NCBI RefSeq assembly: GCF_001548395.1
Contig: NZ_AP017367.1
Location: forward strand, 3,757,001-3,821,000
Length of the DNA stretch: 64,000 nt
Direction: 5' to 3'
Origin: Leptolyngbya sp. O-77
GTDB lineage: Bacteria; Cyanobacteriota; Cyanobacteriia; Elainellales; Elainellaceae
How positions within the stretch are numbered: position 1 is the stretch's first letter; every line of letters begins with the position of its first letter. Made by a program: the position numbers and the translations under genes. Below, in pieces: positions 1 to 8,485 of the stretch. The notes beneath the pieces are model-generated. The model searched no databases. It was not told the DNA's origin and saw nothing but the letters and a program-made list of their open reading frames with translations.

Positions 1-322
1 AGTGAAACAACAAGCGAACCACTTGGAAATAAACACTAGGTTAACATCCAGGTTGATGCTGGCTGCCAGTCTTGATAGGCATTTTTATCGACTGAGCGTT
101 TCAGGGTCAATCGGCTAAGGGCGGTTGGGGCATGTCCCCACTTGCAGGGAGTGAGCCTAGACAGGCCCAGAGTTGCCCGTTGCAAAGCGCGGGGCATCAT
201 TATTCCCTGCTGATTTATACAGAGGCGATCGCCCAGGATCAGGGATTTCGGCTGATGTTTTCGATGTTGGATCATAATGGAATGGCATTTGACAAATGCG
301 AATTTCTATTTGAGTTTGGGGT
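1..322. other. Intergenic, no gene recognised
   Basis: Small open frames exist on both strands but none has a recognisable product or ribosome binding site. One GCGATCGC site lies near 225. Probably the upstream region of the TPR gene. Confidence 0.4.
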
Positions 323-1285
323 TTGGCCGTGTTTGACAAGCGCAATCGTTGGATTGTTAACGGGGTGATGGCGATCGCCGCCTTCGCTTTCTTGGCCCTG
401 CTGTTTCTGCCGTTCATGACGGCGCTGCGGTCAGGAGTAGCCAGTTCGGGTGCGTCGCCCAGCGCCACGCCCGGCGCGTCTCCTGCGTCGCAACAGGCGG
501 AACTGGCAGATCAGGCGCGGGGCTATGAGCTGGTGCTGCAACGAGAACCCGACAATCAAACCGCGCTGCGGGGGCTGCTGGAAACCCGCATTCGCCAGGG
601 CGACGTGCAGGGCGCAATCGAGCCATTGGAAAAGCTGGCCAAGCTCAACCCTGACCAGAGCGACTACACCGTGCTGCTGGCCCAGGCAAAACAGCGCGTG
701 GGCGATCGCGAAGGAGCCGCCCAGGCCTACCGCAGCATCTTGGACACCCAGCCAGGAAATATCAACGCGCTGCAAGGGTTTGTGGATCTGATGCTAGAGC
801 AGCAGCGCCCCGAAGCAGCCGTCAGCCTGCTGCAAGACACGCTCCGCACCGCCGATGAGCGAAATCGGGTGGCTCCGGGCAGCGTCGATGTGGTTTCGGT
901 GCAACTGCTGCTGGGGCGGGTCTACGCGCAGCAGGGCAGGACGCAAGAGGCGATCGCCCTCTACGACCAGTCCATCGAGCAAAACGCCCTCGATTTTCGC
1001 CCAGTGCTGGGCAAGGCGCTCGTTCTGCAAGCCGCCGGACGCACCGAAGAATCCAAGCCCCTGTTTGACAGCGCCGCTGCCCTAGCTCCAGCGCAATATA
1101 AAGATCAGATCAACCAGCTTGCCAGCGGCGGACAGGGGCAAACTGCTGCATCGCCCTTGGAATCGGCTCCAGCGGAGGCACCCGCAGGCACAACGCCCCT
1201 GCCCAGCCCAACGACCCTCCCAGCAGGCAGCCCTGCGGCCGAGAGCAGCCCTTCTTCGCCATCCCGCGTCACGGGCAATCCCTAA
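323..1285 (+). CDS. Membrane-anchored tetratricopeptide repeat protein
   Basis: A 320-residue protein that begins with a positively charged stretch and one hydrophobic segment at about residues 14-34, fitting an N-terminal membrane anchor. A low-complexity Ala/Ser/Pro linker follows, then TPR-like helical repeats from about residue 60 to 250 (pattern A..Y...L...P and G....A). The tail is rich in Pro, Ala and Ser. TPR proteins of this layout are scaffolds for protein complexes; no specific partner can be named. The start is TTG at 323 or GTG at 329; no ATG is available before the membrane segment. The gene is followed at 65 bp by threonine aldolase on the same strand, so the two may be cotranscribed. 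Family assignment is firm; function is unknown. Confidence 0.8.
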   Translation: MAVFDKRNRWIVNGVMAIAAFAFLALLFLPFMTALRSGVASSGASPSATPGASPASQQAELADQARGYELVLQREPDNQTALRGLLETRIRQGDVQGAIEPLEKLAKLNPDQSDYTVLLAQAKQRVGDREGAAQAYRSILDTQPGNINALQGFVDLMLEQQRPEAAVSLLQDTLRTADERNRVAPGSVDVVSVQLLLGRVYAQQGRTQEAIALYDQSIEQNALDFRPVLGKALVLQAAGRTEESKPLFDSAAALAPAQYKDQINQLASGGQGQTAASPLESAPAEAPAGTTPLPSPTTLPAGSPAAESSPSSPSRVTGNP

Positions 1286-1349
1286 ACGGTTCGCAATCTG
1301 CCACATCCAACTCCCTTAAAATCTGCAACCAGCACTCTCTCAGCCACCC

Positions 1350-2411
1350 ATGAACTTTTGCAGCGATAACGTGACCGGAGCGTCGCCCGAAATTCTGTCT
1401 GCGCTGATTGCTGCCAATGGCGGGGCCGCGATGCCCTACGGTGATGACGAAATCACGCAGCGACTTCAGCAGCGGTTTTGTGACCTGTTTGAAACGAACC
1501 TGTTGATGTTCCCGGTGGCCACGGGGTCTGCGGCAAACGCGCTGGCTCTGTCGGTCGTTGCGCCGCCCTACGGCGCGATCTACTGCCACGCCGAAGCCCA
1601 CATCAACGTAGACGAGTGCGGCGCACCGGAACTGTTTACTGGCGGCGCAAAGCTGGTGACGCTCCCAGGGGAAAACGGCAAAATCACGGCAGAGGCACTG
1701 GCAAACGCGCTGGCAACAGCCGGAATCGGGTTTGTGCATCATGTCCAGCCGGCTGCCGTCAGCATTACCCAGGCAACCGAAGCGGGCACAGTGTATACGC
1801 TGGAAGAAATTCGGGCGATCGCCCAGGTGGCCCATCAATACCATCTGCCGCTGCACATGGACGGAGCGCGGTTTGCCAATGCTCTAGTCAGCCTGGGCTG
1901 CACGCCCGCAGAGATGACCTGGAAAGCAGGCGTAGACATGCTCTCCTTCGGGGCAACCAAGAATGGGGCGATCGCCGCCGAGGCCGTGGTTTTCTTTAAT
2001 CCGCAGCAGGCGCAAGGGTTTGAATATCGCCGCAAGCGGGGCGGACATCTGTTTTCCAAGATGCGCTTCCTCTCTGCCCAGCTCGAAGCCTACCTCACGG
2101 ACGACCTGTGGCTGCACAACGCCACCCACGCCAACCGCATGGCTCAGCGCCTCGCCACCGGCCTCCAGCCCCTCCCCGGCGTGACCCTCGCCTATCCCGT
2201 CGAGGCCAACGAGCTATTTGTTCGCTTTCCAGACCCCGTGCTAAAAGGACTCCAGGCAGATGGCTTCCGATTCTATGCCTGGGAGTCAGACGGCCGCTCG
2301 ATGGTGCGCTTGGTGACGGCGTTCAACACCGCAGAGGCCGATGTCGATGTCTTCCTCAGCGCTGCTCAGCACCACAGCCGACAGACAGTAGAAGGGGCGA
2401 TCGCCTCCTAA
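1350..2411 (+). CDS. ltaE: Low-specificity threonine aldolase
   Basis: A 353-residue fold-type I PLP enzyme of the beta-eliminating lyase/threonine aldolase family. It would cleave L-threonine or L-allo-threonine to glycine and acetaldehyde in the cytoplasm. Visible family marks are the N-terminal SDNVTGASPEIL block, the glycine-rich phosphate-binding stretch around VATGSAANALAL (about residues 56-67), the HMDGARFANA block (about 169-178) and the PLP lysine in SFGATKNGA at residue 204. Length is normal for the family. ATG at 1350 is the only sensible start. Substrate stereospecificity cannot be read from sequence, and other beta-eliminating lyases share the fold, so the gene symbol is by family likeness. 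Confidence 0.85.
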   Translation: MNFCSDNVTGASPEILSALIAANGGAAMPYGDDEITQRLQQRFCDLFETNLLMFPVATGSAANALALSVVAPPYGAIYCHAEAHINVDECGAPELFTGGAKLVTLPGENGKITAEALANALATAGIGFVHHVQPAAVSITQATEAGTVYTLEEIRAIAQVAHQYHLPLHMDGARFANALVSLGCTPAEMTWKAGVDMLSFGATKNGAIAAEAVVFFNPQQAQGFEYRRKRGGHLFSKMRFLSAQLEAYLTDDLWLHNATHANRMAQRLATGLQPLPGVTLAYPVEANELFVRFPDPVLKGLQADGFRFYAWESDGRSMVRLVTAFNTAEADVDVFLSAAQHHSRQTVEGAIAS

Positions 2412-2468
2412 TACCAGGATGTTTGATCAACTTTGCCCTTTTTGCTCTGCTCTTTTTTTCTCTTTCGA

Positions 2469-2873
2469 CTAGCCAGCTCGGTGCAGCGACGCAGGCACGC
2501 TTAGGTGACAGGTTCGCAGCGGCGGGAAGATCGTCTCTCCGTTCACCTCTACACCGACGGCTCCCTCTACGCCCAGCGCCAAGGCGACCAGTTCGTGCTT
2601 GGTCTGGGGGTTGGGAAAGCGACCGGTCAGCAAGACGATCGCCCCTCGCTGGCTCACGCGCAGCCCCAGCAGGTCATCTTCGCAGCAGTGCTGTCGGAAG
2701 CAATGCTCGACCCGCTTAGAGAGTCCGTTGTAGTCGTATTCTCCGCATAGCCCAACCCGCTCTGGCGGAATGCGCCGGAATAGCGGCAGAACAGGAGAAA
2801 AAACTGACAGAGCGCCAGAGCTGTCGCTACTCTGGTTCTCTTCTGGCTCTGAAAAGGATTGCCGTAAGCTCAT
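2469..2873 (-). CDS. BON-domain protein
   Basis: A protein of about 134 residues. The C-terminal half has the shape of a BON domain: a helix with LSKRVEHCF, then a beta-alpha-beta unit with LRVSQRGAIVLLTGRFPNP, helix KHELVALALGV and the closing GAVGVEVNGE. BON domains bind phospholipid surfaces or act as envelope stress accessories (OsmY type). The N-terminal ~45 residues are Ser/Glu-rich and probably disordered. An open frame continues upstream to a TTG at 2996, but I prefer ATG at 2873 because the upstream residues look unstructured and include a GCGATCGC-derived sequence. It converges on the threonine aldolase gene, 57 bp away. Two Cys pairs in the domain (CF..HCCED) are unusual. Confidence 0.55.
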   Translation of the reverse strand: MSLRQSFSEPEENQSSDSSGALSVFSPVLPLFRRIPPERVGLCGEYDYNGLSKRVEHCFRQHCCEDDLLGLRVSQRGAIVLLTGRFPNPQTKHELVALALGVEGAVGVEVNGETIFPPLRTCHLSVPASLHRAG

Positions 2874-3724
2874 CTTGAAGGATGTCACCTGAGGGGTTAT
2901 CAAAGCCAAGACATCAACAAACGGGGAAGACACGAGATCGAGAAGACACAAAACAAGCGTGATCCTGAACCTGCAATCCGGAGGGCGATCGCCCAAATCG
3001 TCTGCCCTAAAGTCGCCTCATCATAGGAGCAGCCCTACGCAAAAAAGCAGCAGGGAACACATTTAAGTAACTGCCCTGAGTGACTGCCCATTTTGCTCCT
3101 GAGTCATGCAAGTCATGTGTAATCGGGTGACAGGCAAGTAAGAGGCAAGTAAGGGGCGAACGAACGATGTGGGCAACGCAGGGATTGCCTACTGAAAAGC
3201 CGCTCTGCGCGGAGACTCAGTTGCTTCCGAAAAAAGTCTAACGAGAGAGCTATTTCTCAATAGAAACTTTTCACAGACGTTTGAGCTTTCCGTATTTCAA
3301 CTGAGTGCGCCGCATAGCGTATACATAAACATACCGTGTACTCCGCAAAAAATCAACCGATTGTTGTAATAATTATCACTTTAGCTGATCCATTTGCGGA
3401 TCTTTGAGCGTTGAGTCCGTAAAACTCCGTAAAGCTCTGATGAGGAAAGGCTGAATCTTCATGGTTGCACCAATGGTCGGGCAAGACTGAGGATTCACTC
3501 AGGAAGTTCCCGGCAGACTGGCTTTTCAAACTGGCTTCTAAACTGGCTTCTCAAAGGCTTCTCAAAATTGAGCGCGACTTCCCTGAGGCGAGAGACCCTA
3601 GTGCCCTATTGCCGAAGTTCCATTGCCGTAGTTCCATTGCCGTAGTTCCATTGCCGAAGTTCAATGACCTGAAGCTATCCTGTTCCATTCAGATGACGTA
3701 GGGTTACAGCAGGTCGAATGACAG
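2874..3724. other. Intergenic with short tandem repeats
   Basis: No convincing gene. A 78-codon open frame at 3465-3701 lacks a ribosome site and runs through repeats. The stretch holds degenerate repeats: GGCAAGTAAG copies near 3130, ACTGGCTTCT-type copies at about 3518-3560, and a perfect-phase 14-bp array listed separately. It separates two minus-strand genes, so it probably holds the BON gene promoter. Confidence 0.5.
3607..3662. repeat. 14-bp tandem repeat, 4 copies
   Basis: Four direct copies of CATTGCCGWAGTTC (W = A or T; first copy begins TATTG). The copies at 3621, 3635 and 3649 differ only at the W position. It does not encode a conserved product and sits upstream of nothing obvious. 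Confidence 0.9.
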
Positions 3725-5146
3725 TCAGCGACTTTCTGCATCGCCGGTGTTTTTAGCTACAGGCTGAGACAGCAAAATTTCGGGTCGTGAAGCCAAGGAT
3801 TGTGCCGAGGGCGCAGCAGCGGAGGGTGGGGTTGTGGATAGACCAACGAGTGCGGCCTTCGTGAGATTGAGGGCGTTGGCGCTAGCCTCGCGGAGCGATA
3901 TCGCCCGCTGCACGGCCACCATCCGGCGGGCCTGGTCGCGGGTGATACTTTCGGTCGTGTTGCCCAGCCCTGGCGCATTCCAGCGCTGTGTGTCGGGGTC
4001 GAGAAAGGCGCGGGTGCGGGCCCACAGAATCGCTTCTTCGCCCGTGATCCCCTGCTGACGCGCTTCGAGCAGACGATCGAGATAGCCGCCTCGACTCAAT
4101 GCCGCACGGGGCGATTGATTCGCTAGGTCAATGCCGTTGAGTTGTTCTGCCAAACTTAGCTCCAATCCCAGGTTGGCGGCAATTTGCTGGAGTTGATGTG
4201 CCTGCCGCTGGAGCCGCTGGATTTGCTTGCGGTCGGCTTCGGCCGGGGAAGCAGCACCGTGCTGGTAAGAAAAGGTGCCCAGGTTCCACACGCCATTGCC
4301 CGGATCGGTGTGCCCCTGGTAGGCGGCTGTGTAGTCGCCGCGCGGCGTGCGTGTGCCCTCGGCGCTGCCCACGGCGATCGCCACCAGCGAGTCTATTCCA
4401 CCTGCAAAGGCCGCCTGAAGCATGGCGGGTAATGCAGCGGCAACCGCTGAACCTTCTAGGGATTCTGAGGTGGCAGCAGGGGCGATCGCCGCCGGAGCCA
4501 TTTCCAGGTCAAAACTCAGGGCCGGATCTTTGGCAACGGGCGGCGATACCACCAGCGTCATAGAAACAGGCACTTCAGACCAAGAAACGGGCGGAGAGGT
4601 TTCTGATGGCGGTGCCTGCCCCAGGGACGATACATCGGGCAGTGGCGCAGGCGGCGCGACCTGGATATTTGCAAGGTTGGGAGCGGGTGATCTGGGCGGC
4701 GGGGGTGGCAACTTTAGCTGGGCGGCGGTTCGTCCTTTTCCTAATGGTGGTTCGGTCGCTTGAGGGGGCACGGCCAGCGGTACGATGGGCGGCTGAGCAG
4801 CAGGTTCGGGTGGCGCGGAGGGGGCGATCGCCGCAATCGTAGAGCCTGGTGGATTGGAATCTGTGGGGCTGGAGGCAGGAGGCGATAACTCCAGTGATAG
4901 GGGAGTTGATAGGGGAGTCTGGGAAGGGGCGATATCGCTCCGCGAGGCCAGCGCCAACGCCGTCTGGTTTACCACCGATCCCGCCAGCACCAGCGCCATC
5001 GATCCCGCCAGCAGCCCTCTAAAAGTAGACCAGCGGATGGTACAGGGCGACTCGACAACCAGCGTCAGCGACGGGCCGGGCGAGTCGTCCGCCCAGTCCA
5101 GCGGATAGCCGCCGACGATATAACCCAGGATTGCCAATTCTGCCAT
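3725..5146 (-). CDS. Proline-rich exported protein with conserved C-terminal domain
   Basis: A 473-residue protein. A hydrophobic stretch lies at about residues 43-67 (FRGLLAGSMALVLAG), followed by a long Pro/Ala/Ser-rich region to about residue 240, then a compact domain of about 200 residues. That domain carries GTRTPRGDYTAAYQGHTDPG, GVWNLGTFSYQHGA and helical SLAEQLNGIDLANQSPRAAL. I recall similar domains as conserved hypotheticals in cyanobacteria, and the GHTDPGNGVWNLG block has the look of a lysozyme/muramidase-like wall-associated domain, but this is a guess. The gene contains both arms of a 35-bp inverted repeat (3872-3906 and 4927-4961), so part of its coding sequence appears repeat-derived. 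The first ~40 residues overlap an adjacent reading frame, so the true start may lie further in. Confidence 0.6.
   Translation of the reverse strand: MAELAILGYIVGGYPLDWADDSPGPSLTLVVESPCTIRWSTFRGLLAGSMALVLAGSVVNQTALALASRSDIAPSQTPLSTPLSLELSPPASSPTDSNPPGSTIAAIAPSAPPEPAAQPPIVPLAVPPQATEPPLGKGRTAAQLKLPPPPPRSPAPNLANIQVAPPAPLPDVSSLGQAPPSETSPPVSWSEVPVSMTLVVSPPVAKDPALSFDLEMAPAAIAPAATSESLEGSAVAAALPAMLQAAFAGGIDSLVAIAVGSAEGTRTPRGDYTAAYQGHTDPGNGVWNLGTFSYQHGAASPAEADRKQIQRLQRQAHQLQQIAANLGLELSLAEQLNGIDLANQSPRAALSRGGYLDRLLEARQQGITGEEAILWARTRAFLDPDTQRWNAPGLGNTTESITRDQARRMVAVQRAISLREASANALNLTKAALVGLSTTPPSAAAPSAQSLASRPEILLSQPVAKNTGDAESR
3872..3906. repeat. Inverted-repeat arm A (inside CDS)
   Basis: A 35-bp sequence centred on CTCGCGGAGCGATATCGC. 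Its reverse complement occurs at 4927-4961 with one mismatch (CTAGC versus CTGGC). On the coding strand it specifies ISLREASANAL near the C-terminus. Confidence 0.9.
4927..4961. repeat. Inverted-repeat arm B (inside CDS)
   Basis: Matches arm A at 34 of 35 positions in opposite orientation, about 1.02 kb away in the same gene. Here the coding strand specifies ALALASRSDIAP, so the same element is read in opposite directions in one protein. Confidence 0.9.
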
Positions 5147-5172
5147 GTTGGAGGTCGGTCAGGGAACGGTTT

Positions 5173-5215
5173 CGACTTTGGATTGGCGATTTTGGATTGC
5201 CAATTGAGCGTCTAC
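5173..5215. repeat. Dispersed 'TTTGGATTGGCGATTTTGG' repeat, copy 1
   Basis: Motif TTTGGATTGGCGATTTTGG followed by ATTGCC and, later, GAGCGTCT. Related copies are at about 23402-23433 and 58188-58228 in the same orientation, so this is a dispersed intergenic repeat family. Confidence 0.6.
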
Positions 5216-5244
5216 TGAGACTGGGGCGATTCGCGCAGCGATCC

Positions 5245-5720
5245 CTATGGAAATCGCAGCACTCGGGTGAGCAGCGCGGCCGATGGTTCCACCCAGGGCC
5301 CAGCGGCCCGTCGGTTTGTTTTCTGAGAGCGGCAAAATGCAGTATCTCGCCCCGCCCCAGCGGTTGCCCTTCTCGCACACTGCCCAGGCTGGATCGCCGC
5401 AGCCCACACAGCCGCAGCAGATATGCAGGCACTTCGGGACTGGAAAACACCACGCAATCGCCCGCAGTTGGTTGTATCTGTCCATCAAACGGGGCATAGA
5501 CTTGCCCGCCTGCCAAATCGATGGAAATATCGCCTAGCCCCGCCAGCACACGATGACCTGCGATCGCACTTCCTGGCTGGATTTGCCAGGTCTGATGGAT
5601 GGGCACACTGCGAGCAGTTGGCGGTTCCTGGGCTATGCCGCAAGCTGCCAGAGGAAGCAGCAGGGCGATTCGCAAAGCGTTCGCGCAAGCGGTGCGGCAT
5701 ACTTTCCCTACGGGAATCAC
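5245..5720 (-). pseudogene. Lipoprotein gene with probable frameshift near the 3' end
   Basis: Starting at GTG 5720 the product opens with a signal sequence ending in a lipobox (LLLPLAACG), so it should be a lipid-anchored envelope protein. The body reads STVRSVP-like linker then GDISIDLAGGQVYAPFDGQI and a C-terminal stretch HFAALRKQTDG. In that frame the ORF then runs on as Cys/Arg-rich sequence to 5019, overlapping the next gene's start by 128 bp. In another frame the DNA encodes GPWVEPSAALLTRVLRFP and stops at 5245, which looks like a natural protein end. One added base around 5300-5312, inside runs of G and C, would join them. Whether this is a real mutation or a sequencing error is open. 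The signal-peptide codons lie in a repeat-like sequence (TTCCCTACGGGAA at 5704-5716). Function unknown. Confidence 0.5.
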
Positions 5721-5787
5721 CCCCCAGATTTGCCATCGACTCTGGCGGTTGCTGTGAGCGTTCTGGGTTTGCCGCCCACTCAAGATG

Positions 5788-6177
5788 CTACTTCTTAAAC
5801 ACAAAGTCATAGCCTGCATACTCGTTGCCCTCGTACAGCACCACAAACCAGGTCTGCGGGTCAAATGCCAGCGGATAGGCCTCGCGCTCGGCGGGCACTC
5901 CAGCGCGAATTTCGATCTGCGGCAGCCGACAATAGGGTTCGCTGATCACTGCTTTCACCTGATCCCGGCTACTGCGCTCAGGAATGCTGAGCAGTTGTGA
6001 AAGCTTGTCGCGGTGCAGCACCGACTGCGACTGCACCACCTCCAGACACTTGTTGCTGACCGGCTTAGGGCGGCGATCGCCCAAATCCGTCATCAGCATC
6101 GCCAGCATCAGCAGCGCCCCACCCATCACCAAATAGGATGAGGGGGTTTTGCGTTCGGGTTTACGGTGCTTCATCAT
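5788..6177 (-). CDS. Small single-pass membrane protein, hypothetical
   Basis: About 130 residues starting at one of two adjacent ATGs (6177 or 6174), with a strong AGGAGG just upstream that favours the second. A basic N-terminus (KHRKPERK) precedes one hydrophobic segment (YLVMGGALLMLAMLM), then a soluble part with SVLHRDKLSQLLSIPERSSRDQV and a closing FVVLYEGNEYAGYDFVFKK. This suggests a membrane anchor with a compact domain on one face. No family recognised; I judge it a real gene from the ribosome site, codon use and position just upstream of the lipoprotein gene on the same strand. Confidence 0.6.
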   Translation of the reverse strand: MMKHRKPERKTPSSYLVMGGALLMLAMLMTDLGDRRPKPVSNKCLEVVQSQSVLHRDKLSQLLSIPERSSRDQVKAVISEPYCRLPQIEIRAGVPAEREAYPLAFDPQTWFVVLYEGNEYAGYDFVFKK

Positions 6178-6279
6178 TTCCTCCTTCGCCAACTAGCACA
6201 AAGCAAGACAGCACAATTAATAGCCAGGCCGCTCCAAGAAGTACGCTCATAGGAATTAAGGGGGGTGAGGGGGTTAACT

Positions 6280-6735
6280 TTAGAGCCAAAATCCGGTCAG
6301 GAAGAGTCCAGCAGCAATCAGACAGAGGTGATAGCCCAATAGCAGCGACAGACGCGGAACTCGGAACGACAGGGCCGTTGCCACGATTGCAGGGGTGAGC
6401 AGGGCGATCGCCACGGGAACCCAAAGCTGCGGCAGCGCCACTAGAATTTGGTGCGTCACCACCCGAAACAGCACACCACCCGCCAACCAAACCCCCGCTT
6501 CGGCACAAAACGACAGCGGCCCGGTCGGCGGTTGCAGCCATTTCGCCAGCCTTCGCCCCCAAGCTGGATAGCCAGCCGACGATTGGGGGCGAGTCCGTCT
6601 GACCGCTCGCCCTCTAGAAAGAGCCGGGTCAGCCGACGCTGAAGAACGCGGAGTAGCTGGGGCAGCCGCTGGGGATGAACCGTTTGCTTTGGGCGGAGCG
6701 GGGGCAAGCTGAATTTGCATAGGGCGGATTTGCAT
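6280..6735 (-). CDS. Hypothetical membrane protein
   Basis: A protein of about 151 residues. The N-terminal ~75 residues are rich in Pro, Ala, Ser and Arg and likely disordered. The C-terminal half has two to three hydrophobic segments (VWLAGGVLFRVVTHQILVAL, VPVAIALLTPAIVATAL, LLLGYHLCLIAAGLFLTGFW). The start may be ATG 6735 or 6720; neither has a clear ribosome site. It lies 100 bp upstream of the small membrane protein gene on the same strand. No family recognised. Confidence 0.5.
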   Translation of the reverse strand: MQIRPMQIQLAPAPPKANGSSPAAAPATPRSSASADPALSRGRAVRRTRPQSSAGYPAWGRRLAKWLQPPTGPLSFCAEAGVWLAGGVLFRVVTHQILVALPQLWVPVAIALLTPAIVATALSFRVPRLSLLLGYHLCLIAAGLFLTGFWL

Positions 6736-6801
6736 GGGGCACGTTAGCGCGAGGGAAGATTGGGAAGCCCAAAGCCTGATCCATCCAAAAATTGGAAGCA
6801 T

Positions 6802-7263
6802 TGCAGGCGATTCGGGAATTCAGAACACCAACTTCAGGTCGGGCTTGCAACAAAGCGGGTTTACAGTAGTGCAATCCAAAACAGGCAGTACAAGATAACG
6901 CTCTGCAAGATAGTGCAATCCAATAAGGAGTGGGTAGTAAGCGGTGAGCAATTCGCAGTGGGCAATTAGCGGCGGGGTGAGTGAAATTGGCGATCGCGCT
7001 ATCGTTGCAGAGCAACATCGCCCCTACAAAACTGCGTTCCTTTAGTTTAGTACAATTGTACTTAAAACGTAAATGATCTAACGCCCTAGCTTTTGTGCGC
7101 TTTTTCCTGAGGCCGGCGTCTGGCTCGTATTCCCGTTCTCTGAACGATTTCCGCCCCTCTTTTCCCACGCCATCGCGCCTATCTCGTGCGCCCAGCGACG
7201 CAGCAACGTTATGATTCCTTCTGTATCACACACTTGCTGGGCCGTCCCCCGATCCTCAAACGC
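6802..7263. other. Intergenic region between divergent genes
   Basis: No gene recognised. Contains degenerate repeats of AAGATAACGCTCTGCAAGATAG type near 6890-6920, one GCGATCGC site near 6992, and a palindrome GTACAATTGTAC listed separately. It should hold promoters for the hypothetical membrane protein (minus) and the permease (plus). Confidence 0.4.
7049..7062. promoter_or_regulatory. LexA-box-like palindrome
   Basis: AGTACAATTGTACT matches the cyanobacterial LexA consensus RGTACNNNDGTWCB at every fixed position. It lies about 200 bp before the permease start. A match this good could occur by chance about once in a window of this length, and neither neighbour is an obvious SOS gene. Confidence 0.25.
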
Positions 7264-8199
7264 ATGGCCTCCCCCCTGTCTACTGAACACGCTTCGGCTG
7301 CCCGCCCAGTCCGCACCAGGGTATGGCTTTCACGGCTCACGCCCTACCTGTTTCTGGCTCCGGCGCTGCTGGTGTTGGGGCTGACGATTTTTTACCCCGC
7401 GCTCAACGCCTTCTACCTCAGCTTCACCCGGTTTGAATTTGACATCACCCAGCCCCCCGCCTGGGTCGGCACCGAAAACTTTCAGCGCCTCCTCGGCGAT
7501 CCCATCTTCTGGCAAACGCTGCGAAACACGCTGCTCTATTTAATCTGCGTTGTTCCAATCCTGGTGACGCTGCCGCTGGGGTTGGCGATCCTGGTAAACC
7601 GGGCGCTGCCGGGGATTGGCTGGTTTCGGGCGGCGTTTTATACGCCCGTGGTGATTTCGATGGTAGTGGCGGGGATCGCCTGGCGCTGGCTCTATGCCGA
7701 AACGGGGCTGCTGAACCAATTGCTGCGCTGGCTGGGGCTATCGGAAGCGGGTGTGCCCTGGCTGACCAGTCCGCAACTGGCCCTGTTTAGCGTCATGGCG
7801 GTGACGATTTGGAAAGGGCTGGGCTATTACATGGTGATTTACCTGGCGGGGCTGCAAGCAATCCCAGCGGATTTGTATGAAGCGGGGGCGATCGATGGCT
7901 CCACAGGCTGGAAAAAACATTGGGATATTACGGTGCCGCTGATGCGTCCCTATCTGCTGCTGGTGGCGGTGATTTCTGCCATTTCAGCGACCAAGGTGTT
8001 TGAGGAAGTGTTTGTGATGACGCAGGGCGGCCCGCGCAACAGTTCCAAAACAATGGTTTACTACGTGTACGAGCGGGCGTTTCAGGATTTGGAGTTGAGC
8101 TACGCTTGTACGATAGGGCTGGTGCTGTTTCTAATTATTTTGGGTTTGTCGGTGCTGCGGCTGATGCTGCGTTCGGAATCGCTAGATTTGCCTGGATGA
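7264..8199 (+). CDS. MalF-type sugar ABC transporter permease
   Basis: A 311-residue inner-membrane permease of the binding-protein-dependent carbohydrate uptake class (MalF/UgpA type). It has six hydrophobic segments beginning at LTPYLFLAPALLVLG, and the EAA loop reads YEAGAIDGSTGWKKHWDITVPLMRP, the site that docks the ATPase. The family motif TQGGPRNSSKTMVYYVYERAF near the C-terminus supports this subclass. ATG 7264 is chosen because the family begins with a short soluble tail before the first segment. Its usual partners (second permease, binding protein, ATPase) are not adjacent, so it is an orphan subunit here, and substrate cannot be assigned. Confidence 0.85.
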   Translation: MASPLSTEHASAARPVRTRVWLSRLTPYLFLAPALLVLGLTIFYPALNAFYLSFTRFEFDITQPPAWVGTENFQRLLGDPIFWQTLRNTLLYLICVVPILVTLPLGLAILVNRALPGIGWFRAAFYTPVVISMVVAGIAWRWLYAETGLLNQLLRWLGLSEAGVPWLTSPQLALFSVMAVTIWKGLGYYMVIYLAGLQAIPADLYEAGAIDGSTGWKKHWDITVPLMRPYLLLVAVISAISATKVFEEVFVMTQGGPRNSSKTMVYYVYERAFQDLELSYACTIGLVLFLIILGLSVLRLMLRSESLDLPG

Positions 8200-8293
8200 C
8201 GCATGATTTCTGACGATTTCTAACAAAACCTCGGCAAAACCCTTGCAAAACTTTAGATAAAACTTTCCGGTTAGCTTCTAGAAAGCTTCGCCG

Positions 8294-8299
8294 TATAAT
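8294..8299 (+). promoter_or_regulatory. Possible -10 element upstream of coaD
   Basis: A perfect TATAAT lies 187 bp before the coaD start. No convincing -35 box is visible 16-18 bp upstream, so this is only a candidate. Confidence 0.25.
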
Positions 8300-8485
8300 G
8301 TCTGGGCATCTATCATTTTCATGAACCGAATTGTTCTGAGTGCATCCCATTCATTAACCCGACTAAACTCGTCCTATAAGCTGCTCGGTTACATTCGATA
8401 CTTGTTTCGCTGATTGGACAAGATTTGCTTCTTGCCTGCATTGTCACCGTTGCCATCGATCCTTAAAATCTGACTACACAATCCT

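Noticed and set aside
3465..3701. 78-codon gene
   Set aside because: It runs through tandem repeats and has no ribosome site or recognised product.
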